A stretch of DNA of 19,251 nucleotides from Planoprotostelium fungivorum (lineage: Eukaryota > Evosea > Variosea > Cavosteliida > Cavosteliaceae). Below the pieces are notes generated by a model. That model had not been told where the DNA came from and did not search any database. It saw nothing but the letters and a program-made list of their open reading frames with translations. Positions 1-10,417 of this stretch are shown one piece after another. The stretch spans positions 1 to 19,251 of the forward strand of contig MDYQ01000342.1 of NCBI GenBank assembly GCA_003024175.1. Direction: 5' to 3'. Both the position numbers and the translations under genes were made by a program. Every line of letters starts with the position of its first letter. The stretch's first letter is position 1.

Positions 1-2839
1 TGCAGCTGATACAGAGTGTCCGTGTGATATCTCGTGAGGTCATAAGCGGAGAGAGAGAGGGAGGGGAGGGACAAGGTGAGTGTGGCATTCGATGCAGGAT
101 TCGAAAAGAGTTGAGAGAGTGTGTTGTAGATGGCGGTCCAGGGTAAGGTAGCGTTCTTTGTGATGAAATGGAGCGCCTCTGCGGGGGTGATATCGTTGGG
201 TGTAGAAATCGTCGAAATTTCGAGTGTGGTAGAGGTGGTCGGGATGATGGAGCTGCTGAAAGTGCAGTCGAACGTCGCCATAGAAACGTAAGAGGCGGTA
301 TCTGGTGCGTTGTAGATGAGATGTCTAGAATTGTCGGGTGTTCGGATGAAACAGAGTAGGGTGATGTTGTCTGACGTTAGAGTACCACCATCGTCCAAGT
401 GCATGAGAGGTGTATCAGGTGTAAATGTGGACCTCATCAAGCGATGATCACCTGAGATATCTCAACGAGACATCATAGACGCGACGTACCGTAGTGCAGT
501 TGTAGACCGCTAGAAAATTCCGAGAATATACAGTCGGTGATGTTGACACCCCCTGACGATGTGATGGAGTAACCAATAGAGCCGTTTGCGTAGAAATGAC
601 AGTTGTAGATGGACCCACCCGACGTCACAGTGACAGCTAATCGATAGTGAGAAATTTCGAGGAGAGGTCACGTGATCACCAGATGAATTGAAGATATCTC
701 CTATGATGTCTACGTAACCGAGCGTAACTGAGCCAGCACGGATGACATCTGTCACCTTCAGTCTACGACTCGAAATTTCCGCCAAATTTCACCTGTCACG
801 TTGTTGCCAGAGAAGACGGTGTACGTAGCTTGTACGTAACCACCGTTCACATCGATTACGCTTCCGCTGAGATCACCGTTGGAATTTTCGCGGAAATTAC
901 AAGACTGAATGTTTACGAGGGTGGTACTACCACCAAAAATGGCGGGAACAGCATTAGATACGTACGTACAGCCGGTAGCGATGACGTTCTTTGTGCCACT
1001 GATGACTCCATAGCCTATCGGTCCAATATTCCTATGATTGGAAAACGTACAATTGTACAATCTCGCGCCAACCGTATTTATGGCTTCAAGGTTTAGCAAA
1101 TTCCCGCCAAAAATTGTACGCACCTGAGCCGTATGTAGCGCTGTTCGACTGAAAACTCGAGTGGTACAGGGTCGATGCGTTATTCTGGGAATAAATTGCA
1201 CCACCTGCTCCGATGCTGCTGTTGACGAAATTGTTAATATACGTACTGTTGACATCTGAAAGGATGTCACGTCAAGATATCTCATGGAGTTGTAGACTGA
1301 CCGATCAGATCCCCCGTGTTCATTACAAACACGGCTCCTCCCAATTGTGATGCGACATTGTTTTGAAAGGTACACGAGGTCATGTTCAAATGTTGACCGT
1401 CTGAATATCAGTGTCAACGGACCGTGATGATCAAGCGATGACAATGTTGATGCACAAAATTGATGATGCGATCGAGACGATGAGTGATCGAGTTGACTCA
1501 CAGACGGCAGCTCCCATGTTTCCATAGTTATTGTTGAACGTACAATTGTTCATTCTCACATTGAAAGAGAAGACAGCACCCGGTACATTCATCCAGTTTG
1601 AATTGTTCACGTTGGTATTCGTTACCATGGAATCGATCATGGTCAACTCGAAACCTGACCAGATGACAGCTGTCGCTTGTCAGTCACGTGATCATACGTA
1701 CGGTACGTACTGAAGTCCTGGGTGTTGCCCGTGTTGCCGACTTTTGTCGTACAACTGTCGAATGTGGAGCTCTGTACGTAGATGTGATCGGACAATAGGG
1801 TTCCCAACGGAAAAGTTACGTTGAAGAATTGACAGCCGCTGACGCTGGTATAGATTGCATCTACAACGAGTCAATATCGGAATTCTGATGATGAGGAGGG
1901 ACTCACTGATGAGGGCGTTGTTCGTGGTGGTACCCTGGCTGCGAAAAGCAGAACCCACCACGGTGATGTTACCTGCATACAGAGCGGGATAATAGAGGAT
2001 GTTATCGTAGAAGTCGGTGTCACTGACCATGATGATGCCGCCATCGGGCTGGCCGCTCGATGAGGCGGGTGACCTCTTTATCGATGAAGAGCGGAGGATG
2101 GATCTTCCGTTGATTCCACCTTGGACGAGAATGTTCTGGCCGGGAAGGTTGATGATGAAAGCATGATTGACAATGGTGGATGACTGGATGGAGACATCAC
2201 AAGATGGATTCACGTATTGAAGAGAATTCGTTCGTAGAGTTGAATTTGAGATGGAGACACCTGTTCAAGATTTAGAGGTGGAGGGTAGGTTTCTCACTTG
2301 AACAACTGCTTTGATTCTCGATGAAAGAAACGCCCGTGAATTGTGATCCTGTGATGTTCCATGCGATATTTGATGAAGAAGGGATGGTGAATCTCGTGTT
2401 GGTCACAATACTGGATGTGATGGAGAGAAGTGTTATATTTCCATCTGTATTAAGATAATTATTGGATCCACCCCAATTCAGATTCTGAAAGTAGATCTAC
2501 GAAGGTCGATCAGATCGTGTTCCGATTGAGAGATTTACCTGCTTGATGTTGTTGATGGTCACAGTGATCGAGTTCGTATTAGAGGGAGATGAGCTCGTGA
2601 GTGTGAGAGAGTTCAGAGAAGATGTTCCACTCCACGTGAGAGACACCGATGCCGTGGGGATGGTTCCAGTGAGAGTCGCATCAGTGCAGAAGGAATCAAT
2701 GGTTCTGAATACTGCAGGGTTCAGCGTTCGATCAAGATGGAATCTCACGATCTGCGAATGAAGAACCGCTGAGATTGCACGCTGCGATGGACAATTGAAT
2801 GGTCATACATAAGACCATCAGACAATACATCCCCCTCAT
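1..2839 (-). CDS. Beta-helix repeat / GAIN-type surface protein, 5' part (3' end outside window)
   Basis: Exons (plus coordinates, read right to left): 2749-2839, 2539-2711, 2298-2484, 1907-2260, 1711-1860, 1502-1675, 1302-1400, 1124-1255, 793-1083, 680-748, 490-636, 451-1 and beyond; about 772 residues in all, with phases closing at every junction. The start at 2839 gives a signal peptide (MRGMYCLMVLCMTIQ...). The middle carries repeats with Cys-x-Phe, Asn-rich turns and GGA(V/I), such as SCTFQNN..GGAVFV and NCTFNNN, typical of right-handed parallel beta-helix (polymorphic-outer-membrane-protein-like) repeats. The last exon (YDLTRYHTDTLYQL at the window edge) matches the part of the downstream paralogue that leads into its GPS motif, so a GPS and transmembrane segment probably follow outside the window. 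It is rich in N-glycosylation sequons, so probably extracellular, perhaps in adhesion or sensing. No frame breaks were found. The function is inferred from domains only. Confidence 0.72.
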
Positions 2840-3331
2840 GTTGCTCAGCTGCTGTGGCTCTCTCTGAATGCTTTGCATTCTCGGCGCGACCACTAAGCAC
2901 ATCTTAAGGGTGTGAATATTGTTATTTCCTCCACCTGCTATACGTCAGAAAATTGTGCTAGTACCACTTAAACATGAAAACCGACAGAAAAACAGATTAC
3001 GATGACACATGTACATGTCACACTATCACCTCGTGCGCACGAGGGCGCCCATTTGGACAAGAGATCGATGAGACGGCCTCACTGATGTTGAACGGCGAGT
3101 AGGAAGCACTGCCATTCCTGAATTTTTTTGTCCAATTTCTGTGCAGTTGGGATGATTTTGTCTTTCGTCGTGCATTTACGATGCAGTTTACCAGATGATC
3201 GTACAGAGCTCTCACGAGGATTCACTTCTATTCGTCACGGTGTACCACCATTTCAGATGATGTCGAGGGTTAGTTTGGTGGCGCGAAGTCCACTCCGACA
3301 TCTTTTTTGAATCACCATCCGATCAGGGTGG
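2840..3331. promoter_or_regulatory. Divergent intergenic region with two perfect palindromes
   Basis: This 492-bp stretch separates the divergent starts of the beta-helix gene (minus) and the oxygenase-like gene (plus), so both promoters should lie here. It holds two perfect palindromes, ACATGTACATGT at 3007-3018 and CCTCGTGCGCACGAGG at 3029-3044, only 10 bp apart and about 170-200 bp upstream of the minus-strand start. They look like dimeric factor sites, but no known factor is assigned. Short open frames here (3018-3215 minus, 3128-3310 plus) have no supporting features. Confidence 0.35.
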
Positions 3332-6050
3332 ATGGAGGCGCACTCAGTTTCAAGTGATTTGATCTATTTCCTTCCCCTCTTACCTTCTATACAGAGGATT
3401 ATAGGAGAATAATCAAACAAACTCTGCTACATGTTACCCCCCAACGGTCGATCAGCGAACGAAAGGTGTTCTCTGTTAGATCTCTCCCTGCAATCCATGT
3501 GAAAGGGTTTGGAACACTGCCACTTCCACTGCATCCATTGTTTGTGACAGAGTTGAAGAAGACAGGAGAACAGAAGAACGATAAATTCTGGGAATGGAGA
3601 GTGGAGAAGGACCTTGACGGGATGAACCAGGTGATCGATATGATACGATGTCGTCACCATCTCAATTTACTGATGAAATAGTTCCGCATCACAAGCTCAG
3701 AATGGATGGAACACATCAGAGAGACTGTGAAGGTGATCCTATTCCACGCCATTGTCTGATGAGATCTCAGTTCGAGGATGACACAAATGCAAAGATCTCC
3801 GTGGAACCGGTGAAGATGATATTAGAAGAATCTGGAGGCCATTACATCTTTGTGAGGAATCACATTATGACCGTCAGATGGATCGTGACAATCACAGGAC
3901 GAAAAGAATGAGACGGATGACCACTTTGCCAGCCTCCTCGTTGTCTTACCCACACATCACACAGGTAACTCTCAGCCCTTCACTCACATTCTAACACGAT
4001 GGAGGGGGAGACATCTCCATCCATCACAAGAGAGAGAGAAACAGGCACATCACAGACATGGACGGTAGATCCCACTTTCAGACCGTCTTCTTCTTCAATG
4101 AAGCTGAGCGAATTGAATCAAAAGCCATCACCAGCGGGCACCGACTTTTCATTCTCTTTCACTTGTTAAGCAGAGGTGAACCTCTACACATCATGAGACA
4201 TTCTGTCCCCTCTTTTATCGCTGACATACGAGAAGAAAATCGATTCACACCTAAATTGTTTCACCCTGACAACTCCCTCATGAGACGATTTGAAAGTGGT
4301 CTGGAGGGATGGTTGGATGATCTACAACAATCCTCTGCCCTCTGTTTGTATCTCGATCAAATCTACGGGGTAGACGCAGACACTTGTACATTGGATGGAG
4401 TTTACGCACGTGACGTCATGCGAGAGAAGATGATCAAGGTGTGACGGTGTGATGACATGTATCACTGAGTATAGATAGGTTATGTCCCAGCGTTTGGGGT
4501 TCGATTGCGTCAAGTGTAGAGCTCTGAATGGGTACGATATAAAGATGCACAGATGATTGAATAAGTGAGCAGAGAAGGAGACATCTCGCTGGAGCACGTC
4601 GGCACCTTGTCGATCAGAAGTGAGCATGAATCTCGTCTCATTCCTCACACATCGATAGAGGATAACATCTTGAATCATGCCAAGGAGGGAGCGGCGGTCC
4701 TATTGTTCTTCGTTCGTCTGGTGAGTTGCTCCGGGAGGACAGTTGAGACGATTCAGTTGACATGTGGAATAGGAAGATGTCATAATCAATTACGCCACAG
4801 ATCATCATTACGTCCACCATCTGATGAGGCAGATCCTTCCTCATCATGCACAGAAGAATTGTACGGACACCGGACAATTGCAGCGACTGCCCAAAGACAT
4901 CTTAAAGTACATCATGAGAGAGTACATACCCACCCATCAACTCGGCGATGTCTACAACGCATCACCAGCCTGCAGAGATGTCATCAGCCGCATCACTTGG
5001 AGACAAGTGAAGACATTCACAGAGGTGAAGGATGAAAGAAAGGAAAAAAACGATGATCCATGATGTACAGAGAGCCCTGAGAGAGAAAAAGTTTGAATGG
5101 TTGTTCACCTGGGATGAGTTGCTATCTCACGATCACTTGATGAAGATATTGCATCAACTGAAGACAATCCTCGTACACATACCGGCCCAAGATGTGAGCT
5201 GGATGGAAAAACTATCCGACATTGCAGAGATCTACGGTTGGAATGCCATCAGACCACACATCACATCCTACGTCATACAAACCAAAGATGACGAGACCAT
5301 TCGACGCATCGCTGATGCATTGTACACCATCAAGGATGATGCCGCGGTGGTGGTGTGTACCTTGTACGATGACTTCTGAATGGAACAGGTATATCGTCAC
5401 CTCCTCTTTATCTGGATAGAGAAGATGAAAAAGGATCCGTTTCCACTGCACGTGTGTCCACCTATCTGGTATCACCTGTCTCTCGCATCTCGCTATGATG
5501 ATCTACATGGCTTATGGAGCATCTACAACGACTCTGAGCCGAGCCATTCAGAGACAGACGTATCCACTACCGGTCACCTTCTGTTGAGGGAGACCTACAC
5601 GATCGAATAAGGGAAGGGAGAGAAGAAGAGAGACTGGATGAGTCACCCTGCCATGAGGGACATTGCACAAGAGACGTTGAATGTGACCAAGAGATATTAC
5701 CTGAGGGAGGTTGGTGTGGACAATTGGTCCTTTCCGTACCATTCGTCTTGTCGATGCAAAGAATGTAAGAGAGTGGAGGCTTTCTATCAAGATGCCAACA
5801 AGCGAGAGACGACCGTGAAATGTGATAAGGCAAAGATGAACCACATCAAGATGTTATGGTCGAGACAGAAGGTGAACGAGATCGTGTGAAGTCGTTGAAT
5901 GTGGCTCAGATCATCATACAAGAGGGTTTCGATCGCGTACTGATAGAGAAGACGGGAAAGCTTTACGATGAGGTGAGAGTGGAGGAAGAGGAGCAAGAGA
6001 TGACTGTGAATAGAATTACGGGAGATTGGGCATCTACAGAGAACGGATAG
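3332..6050 (+). CDS. 2OG-Fe(II) oxygenase-like family protein, probably catalytically inactive
   Basis: Thirteen exons: 3332-3353, 3395-3630, 3682-3732, 3771-3851, 3898-3964, 4005-4438, 4479-4513, 4573-4720, 4773-5024, 5071-5352, 5389-5559, 5617-5871, 5910-6050. They sum to 2175 nt (724 residues) with all phases closing. The layout matches large fungal/protist 2OG-oxygenase-like proteins: an N-terminal VKGFGTLPLPL motif, the double-stranded beta-helix core (GGHYIF, then SLLVVLPTHHTGGDISIHH, then ITSGHR around residue 197), a helical middle region, and a C-terminal Cys-x-Cys-x2-Cys block (CRCKEC, about 638-643) followed by FDRVLIEKTG. In the core, the usual HxD iron site after GGH(F/Y) is missing (GGHYIF runs straight into DEKNET), and the distal His of the usual EHE is replaced (ERIE). 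The Arg after TSG is kept. It may therefore be a non-enzymatic fold, if the exon 4-5 junction is right. An F-box-like stretch (LPKDILKYIM) lies in exon 9. Confidence 0.72.
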
Positions 6051-8174
6051 AATGGCTGACTTGGATTCTACATGGAATGAAATGAGCGTGGAGATTGATG
6101 AATGTCTTGCTGCGTGTACGATGATGATCACGACGATGAGTAAAGCGATCAACGCGACTGATCCTACGACCACTCCTTCTCTTTGTTACTCTTCTTCTCT
6201 CTTCATAATTCTCACCGATGATGATGTATCGAGTTAAATTGGATGATGCGGCAGGTGAAACTTGAACCGAGCCAACGGTGAAATTTGTGAGATGATTGCA
6301 GGAGCAGAGGAGGGAGAAGTCATCGAAATTTCTCTCTGTCTCACATCCATCGTTCGACCACGTGTCTGTCGTCTCGTTGTAGTACCGACATTCCAATCTG
6401 GACAATTCTCCCGCTTACGCCTCTAACGGGTATGGTGATATTGATCCTCTCGCTCCTGTCTGATACCTTCAAATATCAGTGAGGGGGTGGTACGTTATTT
6501 CGATCACCTTGACAACGGTACCGTTGGCATCCGTGATCGTCAAACCGTACACTCTACCGGAGACATTTGATGGTGGCCGAGACAGAAATCCCCGCTGTCA
6601 TACTTGTATTCCATAAACACCATCGCTGCAGGTCCTCTCTGTCCACTGCTCTCCTTTCTCAGTGCATCGATCAGCTCTTGTGTCACTCTCGCCACGGCTG
6701 CAGTCACGTTGTCCGCCGTGTCGTTGAGTGGAGACAGCTGCAGCTGATACAGAGTGTCCGTGTGATATCTCGTGAGGTCATTACAGGTGATGACGTCTGT
6801 GAATATCCGTTCTACTCTGTGGAATCGAATGCAAGTGTCAATATCACCAGTTCCACATTTGAAGATTCGTACAGAGCTTTCCTCCTTCACAGTGGTGACG
6901 TCATCACTCGAGACGTCTCGTTGAGATATCACAGGAAAAAGCACCATGAAAAACACATCCATCAAATTGAATGTTCTGAGAGCTGCAATCCAAGTGGAAA
7001 AGAATGCTATTATCAGCGCAGGGTCAAAGTGGGACCATACACTGCTGTTGGATAACTTCAGATCATGGAATCCCTCATGTTCAAAAATTTTCCCGCCCAA
7101 ATGAGAGCTGTCACCGTGAGAGGAATGCCTCGTTGTAGACGAACGACTCACTGTAGGGTTGCGTTACGTAGATCGGATGAGGATAGATTGAAAGAGGAAC
7201 TCTGGATAGTAACGTAATCTGAGAGGATGGCTCCATTGATGAACGTGACATTGTAAAATTGACAGTTCAATACCTGCGTTGTGTCTGCATCTGCAAACGA
7301 GTCAGTCTTCACACATGATGATGGAGACCGTGAAGATAAAACTCACTGCTGAGTGCGTTGTTGTTCTCGCTGGTGTTGCCCATAATCCGAAAGGTGGTAC
7401 CGGTCAGATTAACGAACCCAGCGTAGAGTGCGGCGTTGTAGAGGAAGTCGCCTGAGAAATCTGTGTCGGTGACAGCGATATTCTGACCCGAAGACGACAT
7501 GACGAACAGGTGATTGGAGATGGAAACGGATTCCAGAGTGATGTCACCAGAAGCTCGGATCTGTTGCAGCTCCGCTGAACAGAGTCGAATTTTCGATGGT
7601 GAGGGCTGTTTGTGATTAAGAAGGTGGAGAGGTCGTTCATGGCACATGTATCAGAGCACTTCAGAGCATCCTGAGGGTTGAAACCGACGTTCACGAAATT
7701 AGAGAGCATGATTGTCAAGTTGATGGTGGGTGAAGAACTGAATTGGAATTGGGTAGAATTCAAGTTGCTGGATTGAAATGAGATGAGCTATCGGTTTGAA
7801 TGACACTTGAGCCACTCAAATTCAGATGAATTCTGGAAGTAAATCTTCCAAACCTCAAAACGGATCTCTAGAAGTGATGCCTCACCGTTTTGATATTGGC
7901 CAAAGACAGTGAGATCGAGCCACCATCTGAGCCGTTGAGCCGCAGAATGTTCAGAGAAGAGCTGAAAGGCCATGGCCGGAGACGAGACACCAGACATGGA
8001 CCCGTTGAGTGTTACATCTGAGCAGACGGAGTTGATGGTTTTGAATCCTACGGAGTTCAACATCTCTTCCCCGCATACGTGCACTTTGAGAGATTGTCGA
8101 ATTACACTCAACGGCGAAAACGTCTAATTGGTAGAAGAGATAGATAAGAGGAAACAGAGATAGAGTCCTCTCAT
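6050..8174 (-). pseudogene. Decayed paralogue of the 1-2839 gene with GPS motif and one TM helix
   Basis: Blocks align in order with the gene at 1-2839: a signal peptide from 8174 (MRGLYLCFLLSIS), FKTINSVCSDVTLNG, SSLNILRLNG, ITLESVSISNHLF, TDTDFSGDFLYNAALYAG, NCQFYNVTF, and DLTRYHTDTLYQLQL. They lie in different reading frames without splice sites to join them: after the signal peptide (TAG at 8124-8126), near 7965, around the junction at 7800-7860, near 7560-7650, after LIWAG near 7075, near 6580 and near 6405. Most of the beta-helix repeats are absent between about 7060 and 6800. The 3' part still encodes a GAIN-like strand region, the GPS motif and, after an intron at 6176-6215, a transmembrane helix (6105-6173). 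The tail then runs into the 3' end of the plus-strand gene with no clear stop. A 32-nt intron with an odd donor could rescue the first break but not the others. The most likely reading is a pseudogene. Confidence 0.62.
6278..6399 (-). other. GPS (GPCR proteolysis site) motif
   Basis: This part of the pseudogene encodes ECRYYNETTDTWSNDGC, a short spacer, then CSCNHLTNFTV. That is the full GPS pattern: four cysteines, the Trp of the first half, and HL/T, where GAIN domains cut themselves between Leu and Thr (here between plus positions 6289 and 6288). The motif is intact although the locus is broken. GPS motifs are known from adhesion GPCRs, polycystin-1 proteins and some protist proteins. In this case it is followed about 20 residues later by a single predicted membrane helix. 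Confidence 0.88.
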
Positions 8175-8517
8175 CGGCAGCCGTTGAATGAATGAAAAGC
8201 TTTGTCCTTTCTGTTCCCGTCACACAGAAAAACTGAGTAAATTGAGGCTTAAGGAGATCATTTTTACCCTCTAAACGTGATAATCTAAGAGGTGAGTTGT
8301 ACATTGTCAAGATCAGCTCAGTTCAACAGGTAGATCACGTGGGAGGATGAGATTAAAAATATCTATTTATTGTAGAAAACCGGACTCGTAACCTTCGTAA
8401 AAAGCAGCTAAACCCACATCATCAACAGGCTTAGTTGACAATTCTTCTGGGCATCTGTGTTAACATTCAAGTTCTCCACTCAGAGCAACCCACAGTCAGT
8501 ATTCGAAGTTGGTTGCA
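8175..8517. other. Intergenic region between pseudogene start and PAS-like gene
   Basis: About 340 bp of divergent spacing. It is A/T-richer than the flanking genes, with no convincing coding potential. It should hold the promoter of the plus-strand PAS-like gene. I see no recognisable motif, repeat or RNA gene in it. Confidence 0.4.
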
Positions 8518-10342
8518 ATGATGCTGAAGAGACAGAGGACGGAATCGTATGGCAGGGTCTCCTCTACAGCCGAAGACACCGCACTCAGCGTGTTGTTGTC
8601 ATCCGAGAAGGCAATGGTGGTGGTAGGATTCAATAATAATACTGGTTGTTCTATACGATTAGTCAACGATTCAGCTCAAGAAATTTTATCTCAGCTATGG
8701 GATAATCCAGGGTGAGCGAACATGCTTAGAATGGAATCTGAATTCTGTAGTTACTCTGATGATTCGACGCGATCCTTTTGGACGTCTGTGATGGCCACGG
8801 CAAAAGGAGAGAAAGGAAGAAAGGACGAGTTGGACTTGTTCGGCCAGCCCCTTCGTATCAAGTACATCTTTTTCGAACCAGGATGCATTCTAACTCTCTC
8901 GACAGATATCGAAGAACAGAGGTCAAAGGAGAATTGATCGTCATCGCCTCTGCAAAGAAGATGAAATCAAGGGATGCGATCTTTCCATTTGAGTTGAATG
9001 GTCTGATCAACGCATTAGAGGAAGATGTGATCGGCAAGACTCTCGGTATGATCGAGATCAACGTGTCTCTCCTGAAGGTAATGAGACGTAACCACATGAT
9101 GCATGCTGAGCCATTACAGATACCTCGAAGGGGAAGACATACATATCTCGTTGGCAATCGAAACGTGGCCAACATCTTCCATCTGCAAGACGCTTACCTC
9201 TTACGAAATAAGAGCTGCGGTACTTTTCACCATCACATCATCGTCATCTAACGCATGCACAGAAGAATTAGAGTGTCTAGAATCAGACAGCGCTCTCATG
9301 TACGATCAATTCAAATCGTACGCTCACCCAGAAACAAAGACGGCCACATTCTCCATGGACTTGGAGAAATTCCCCAACACAACTTTTCTGACGTCCTCGC
9401 GCGAGGTAGAGCCCTCCATCCTCTACAACTCTATCTCGTCTCATCATCCCACCATCGCATCATCTGCATCTCATCACGATCTGATCGCGCTCGATCAGGT
9501 TCTACCCGATATCTTCTTGTGTCTCTGCATCGCACACAATCGAACCAGCCCCCGCGGTCCCAGGCTCCCCAGCGTACCGAAAGCTGGCATTCCAAAGATG
9601 TGGATCAGAAACCGCTGGGATCAGTTCATGGAAGAATGCATCCACTTTGTCAACCTAAACCGTCACCACAGCGTCTCCACTCGAACCAAATTACCCGGTG
9701 AGACAGACACGTTACATGGAAATACTGACAGGAATAAGAGGGGTTCTTGCAGGATGACGACCAGGTCTTCTGTTACGCTTACGTCTCGAACCAACGTGAG
9801 TCATGATGATGATGATGATGCGATCGATGACATCATCAGCTTTTCTTCCTTCGGGTAATAGCGACGGTTACATTTGGAAATCCAGTCGGGGCGTAGTGTG
9901 TGCAGGTGAGATCCCCCCACGATCCACCATTGAAACCCTTCAGGAAATCTACAGAGGAAATATCACTACACCGAGCTTCCCAACGGTATGAAGCTGAGAC
10001 GAAGAGTCATGTGGCTGGAAGACGTGAAAGACGTGTGGATGATCGAGTATCGACATTTTGAGAACGGCACGAACACGAAGGCAGACAAATTGATTGGAAG
10101 CGAAGCGATGGACTGGCAGTCGATATTACGAGAGATCTACTCTCAGCCGAACACGCAGCTGGGCGTGGAGGCAGACAATATGGTGAGAGGAAGGAGAGGG
10201 TGATGATCGTGATGACGATGAGCAGACGGCACACTTTCAGATGGCCGAGACGAGGGTGGATGCTTCCGAGTTGGGAACACACAACGTGGAGACGTACGTG
10301 AACAGTATACTCCACAGTTGGGCTTCGGCTTATGGAAGATGA
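8518..10342 (+). CDS. PAS-like protein with unrecognised C-terminal domain
   Basis: Proposed exons: 8518-8711, 8751-8921, 8972-9077, 9120-9149, 9190-9697, 9739-9795, 9840-9905, 9944-10182, 10226-10342 (1488 nt, 495 residues, phases closing). The first five introns include one weak donor (GTTGGC at 9150), so 8922-9190 is the least certain part. The N-terminal 25-120 residues look like a PAS fold: VVVGFNNNTGCSIRLVNDSA, then PLRIKYIFFEPGCILTLSTD. The C-terminal quarter (exons 6-8) has a basic, aromatic domain with DGYIWKSSRGVV, QRKYHYTELPNG, KLRRRVMWLED and MIEYRHF. The order DGYxW...YHY...RRRV...YxH recalls WRKY/GCM DNA-binding domains but lacks their zinc ligands. It could be a ligand- or redox-sensing transcription factor; this is inference. 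It ends 75 bp tail-to-tail from the LRR kinase gene. Confidence 0.6.
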
Positions 10343-10417
10343 AACGAGTGCTGTACGTGTGAATAGAAACCACTTTCGATAGAGTACAATCTTTATGGTT
10401 GGTTGGTCCATCTCTAT

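Noticed and set aside
758-1525. Open frame of 255 codons on the minus strand read as one exon
   Set aside because: It runs through three introns with GTGAG, GTCAG and GTGCG donors. Splicing them restores CTF..NN..GGA repeats that are broken in the unspliced frame.
5787-6100. Extension of the post-TM frame on the minus strand as a cytoplasmic domain
   Set aside because: This sequence is the complement of the last exons of the oxygenase-like gene and resembles no domain.
6909-6920. 12-bp palindrome CGAGACGTCTCG as a regulatory site
   Set aside because: It lies inside the decayed pseudogene and has no promoter context.
9255-9701. Open frame of 148 codons on the plus strand (Arg/His/Ser-rich)
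   Set aside because: It is a shadow of the frame at 9190-9697, which splices in phase to the conserved-looking downstream exons.
9803-9820. ATG/GAT microsatellite as a functional repeat
   Set aside because: It is a short trinucleotide run inside an intron of the PAS-like gene, with no sign of function.
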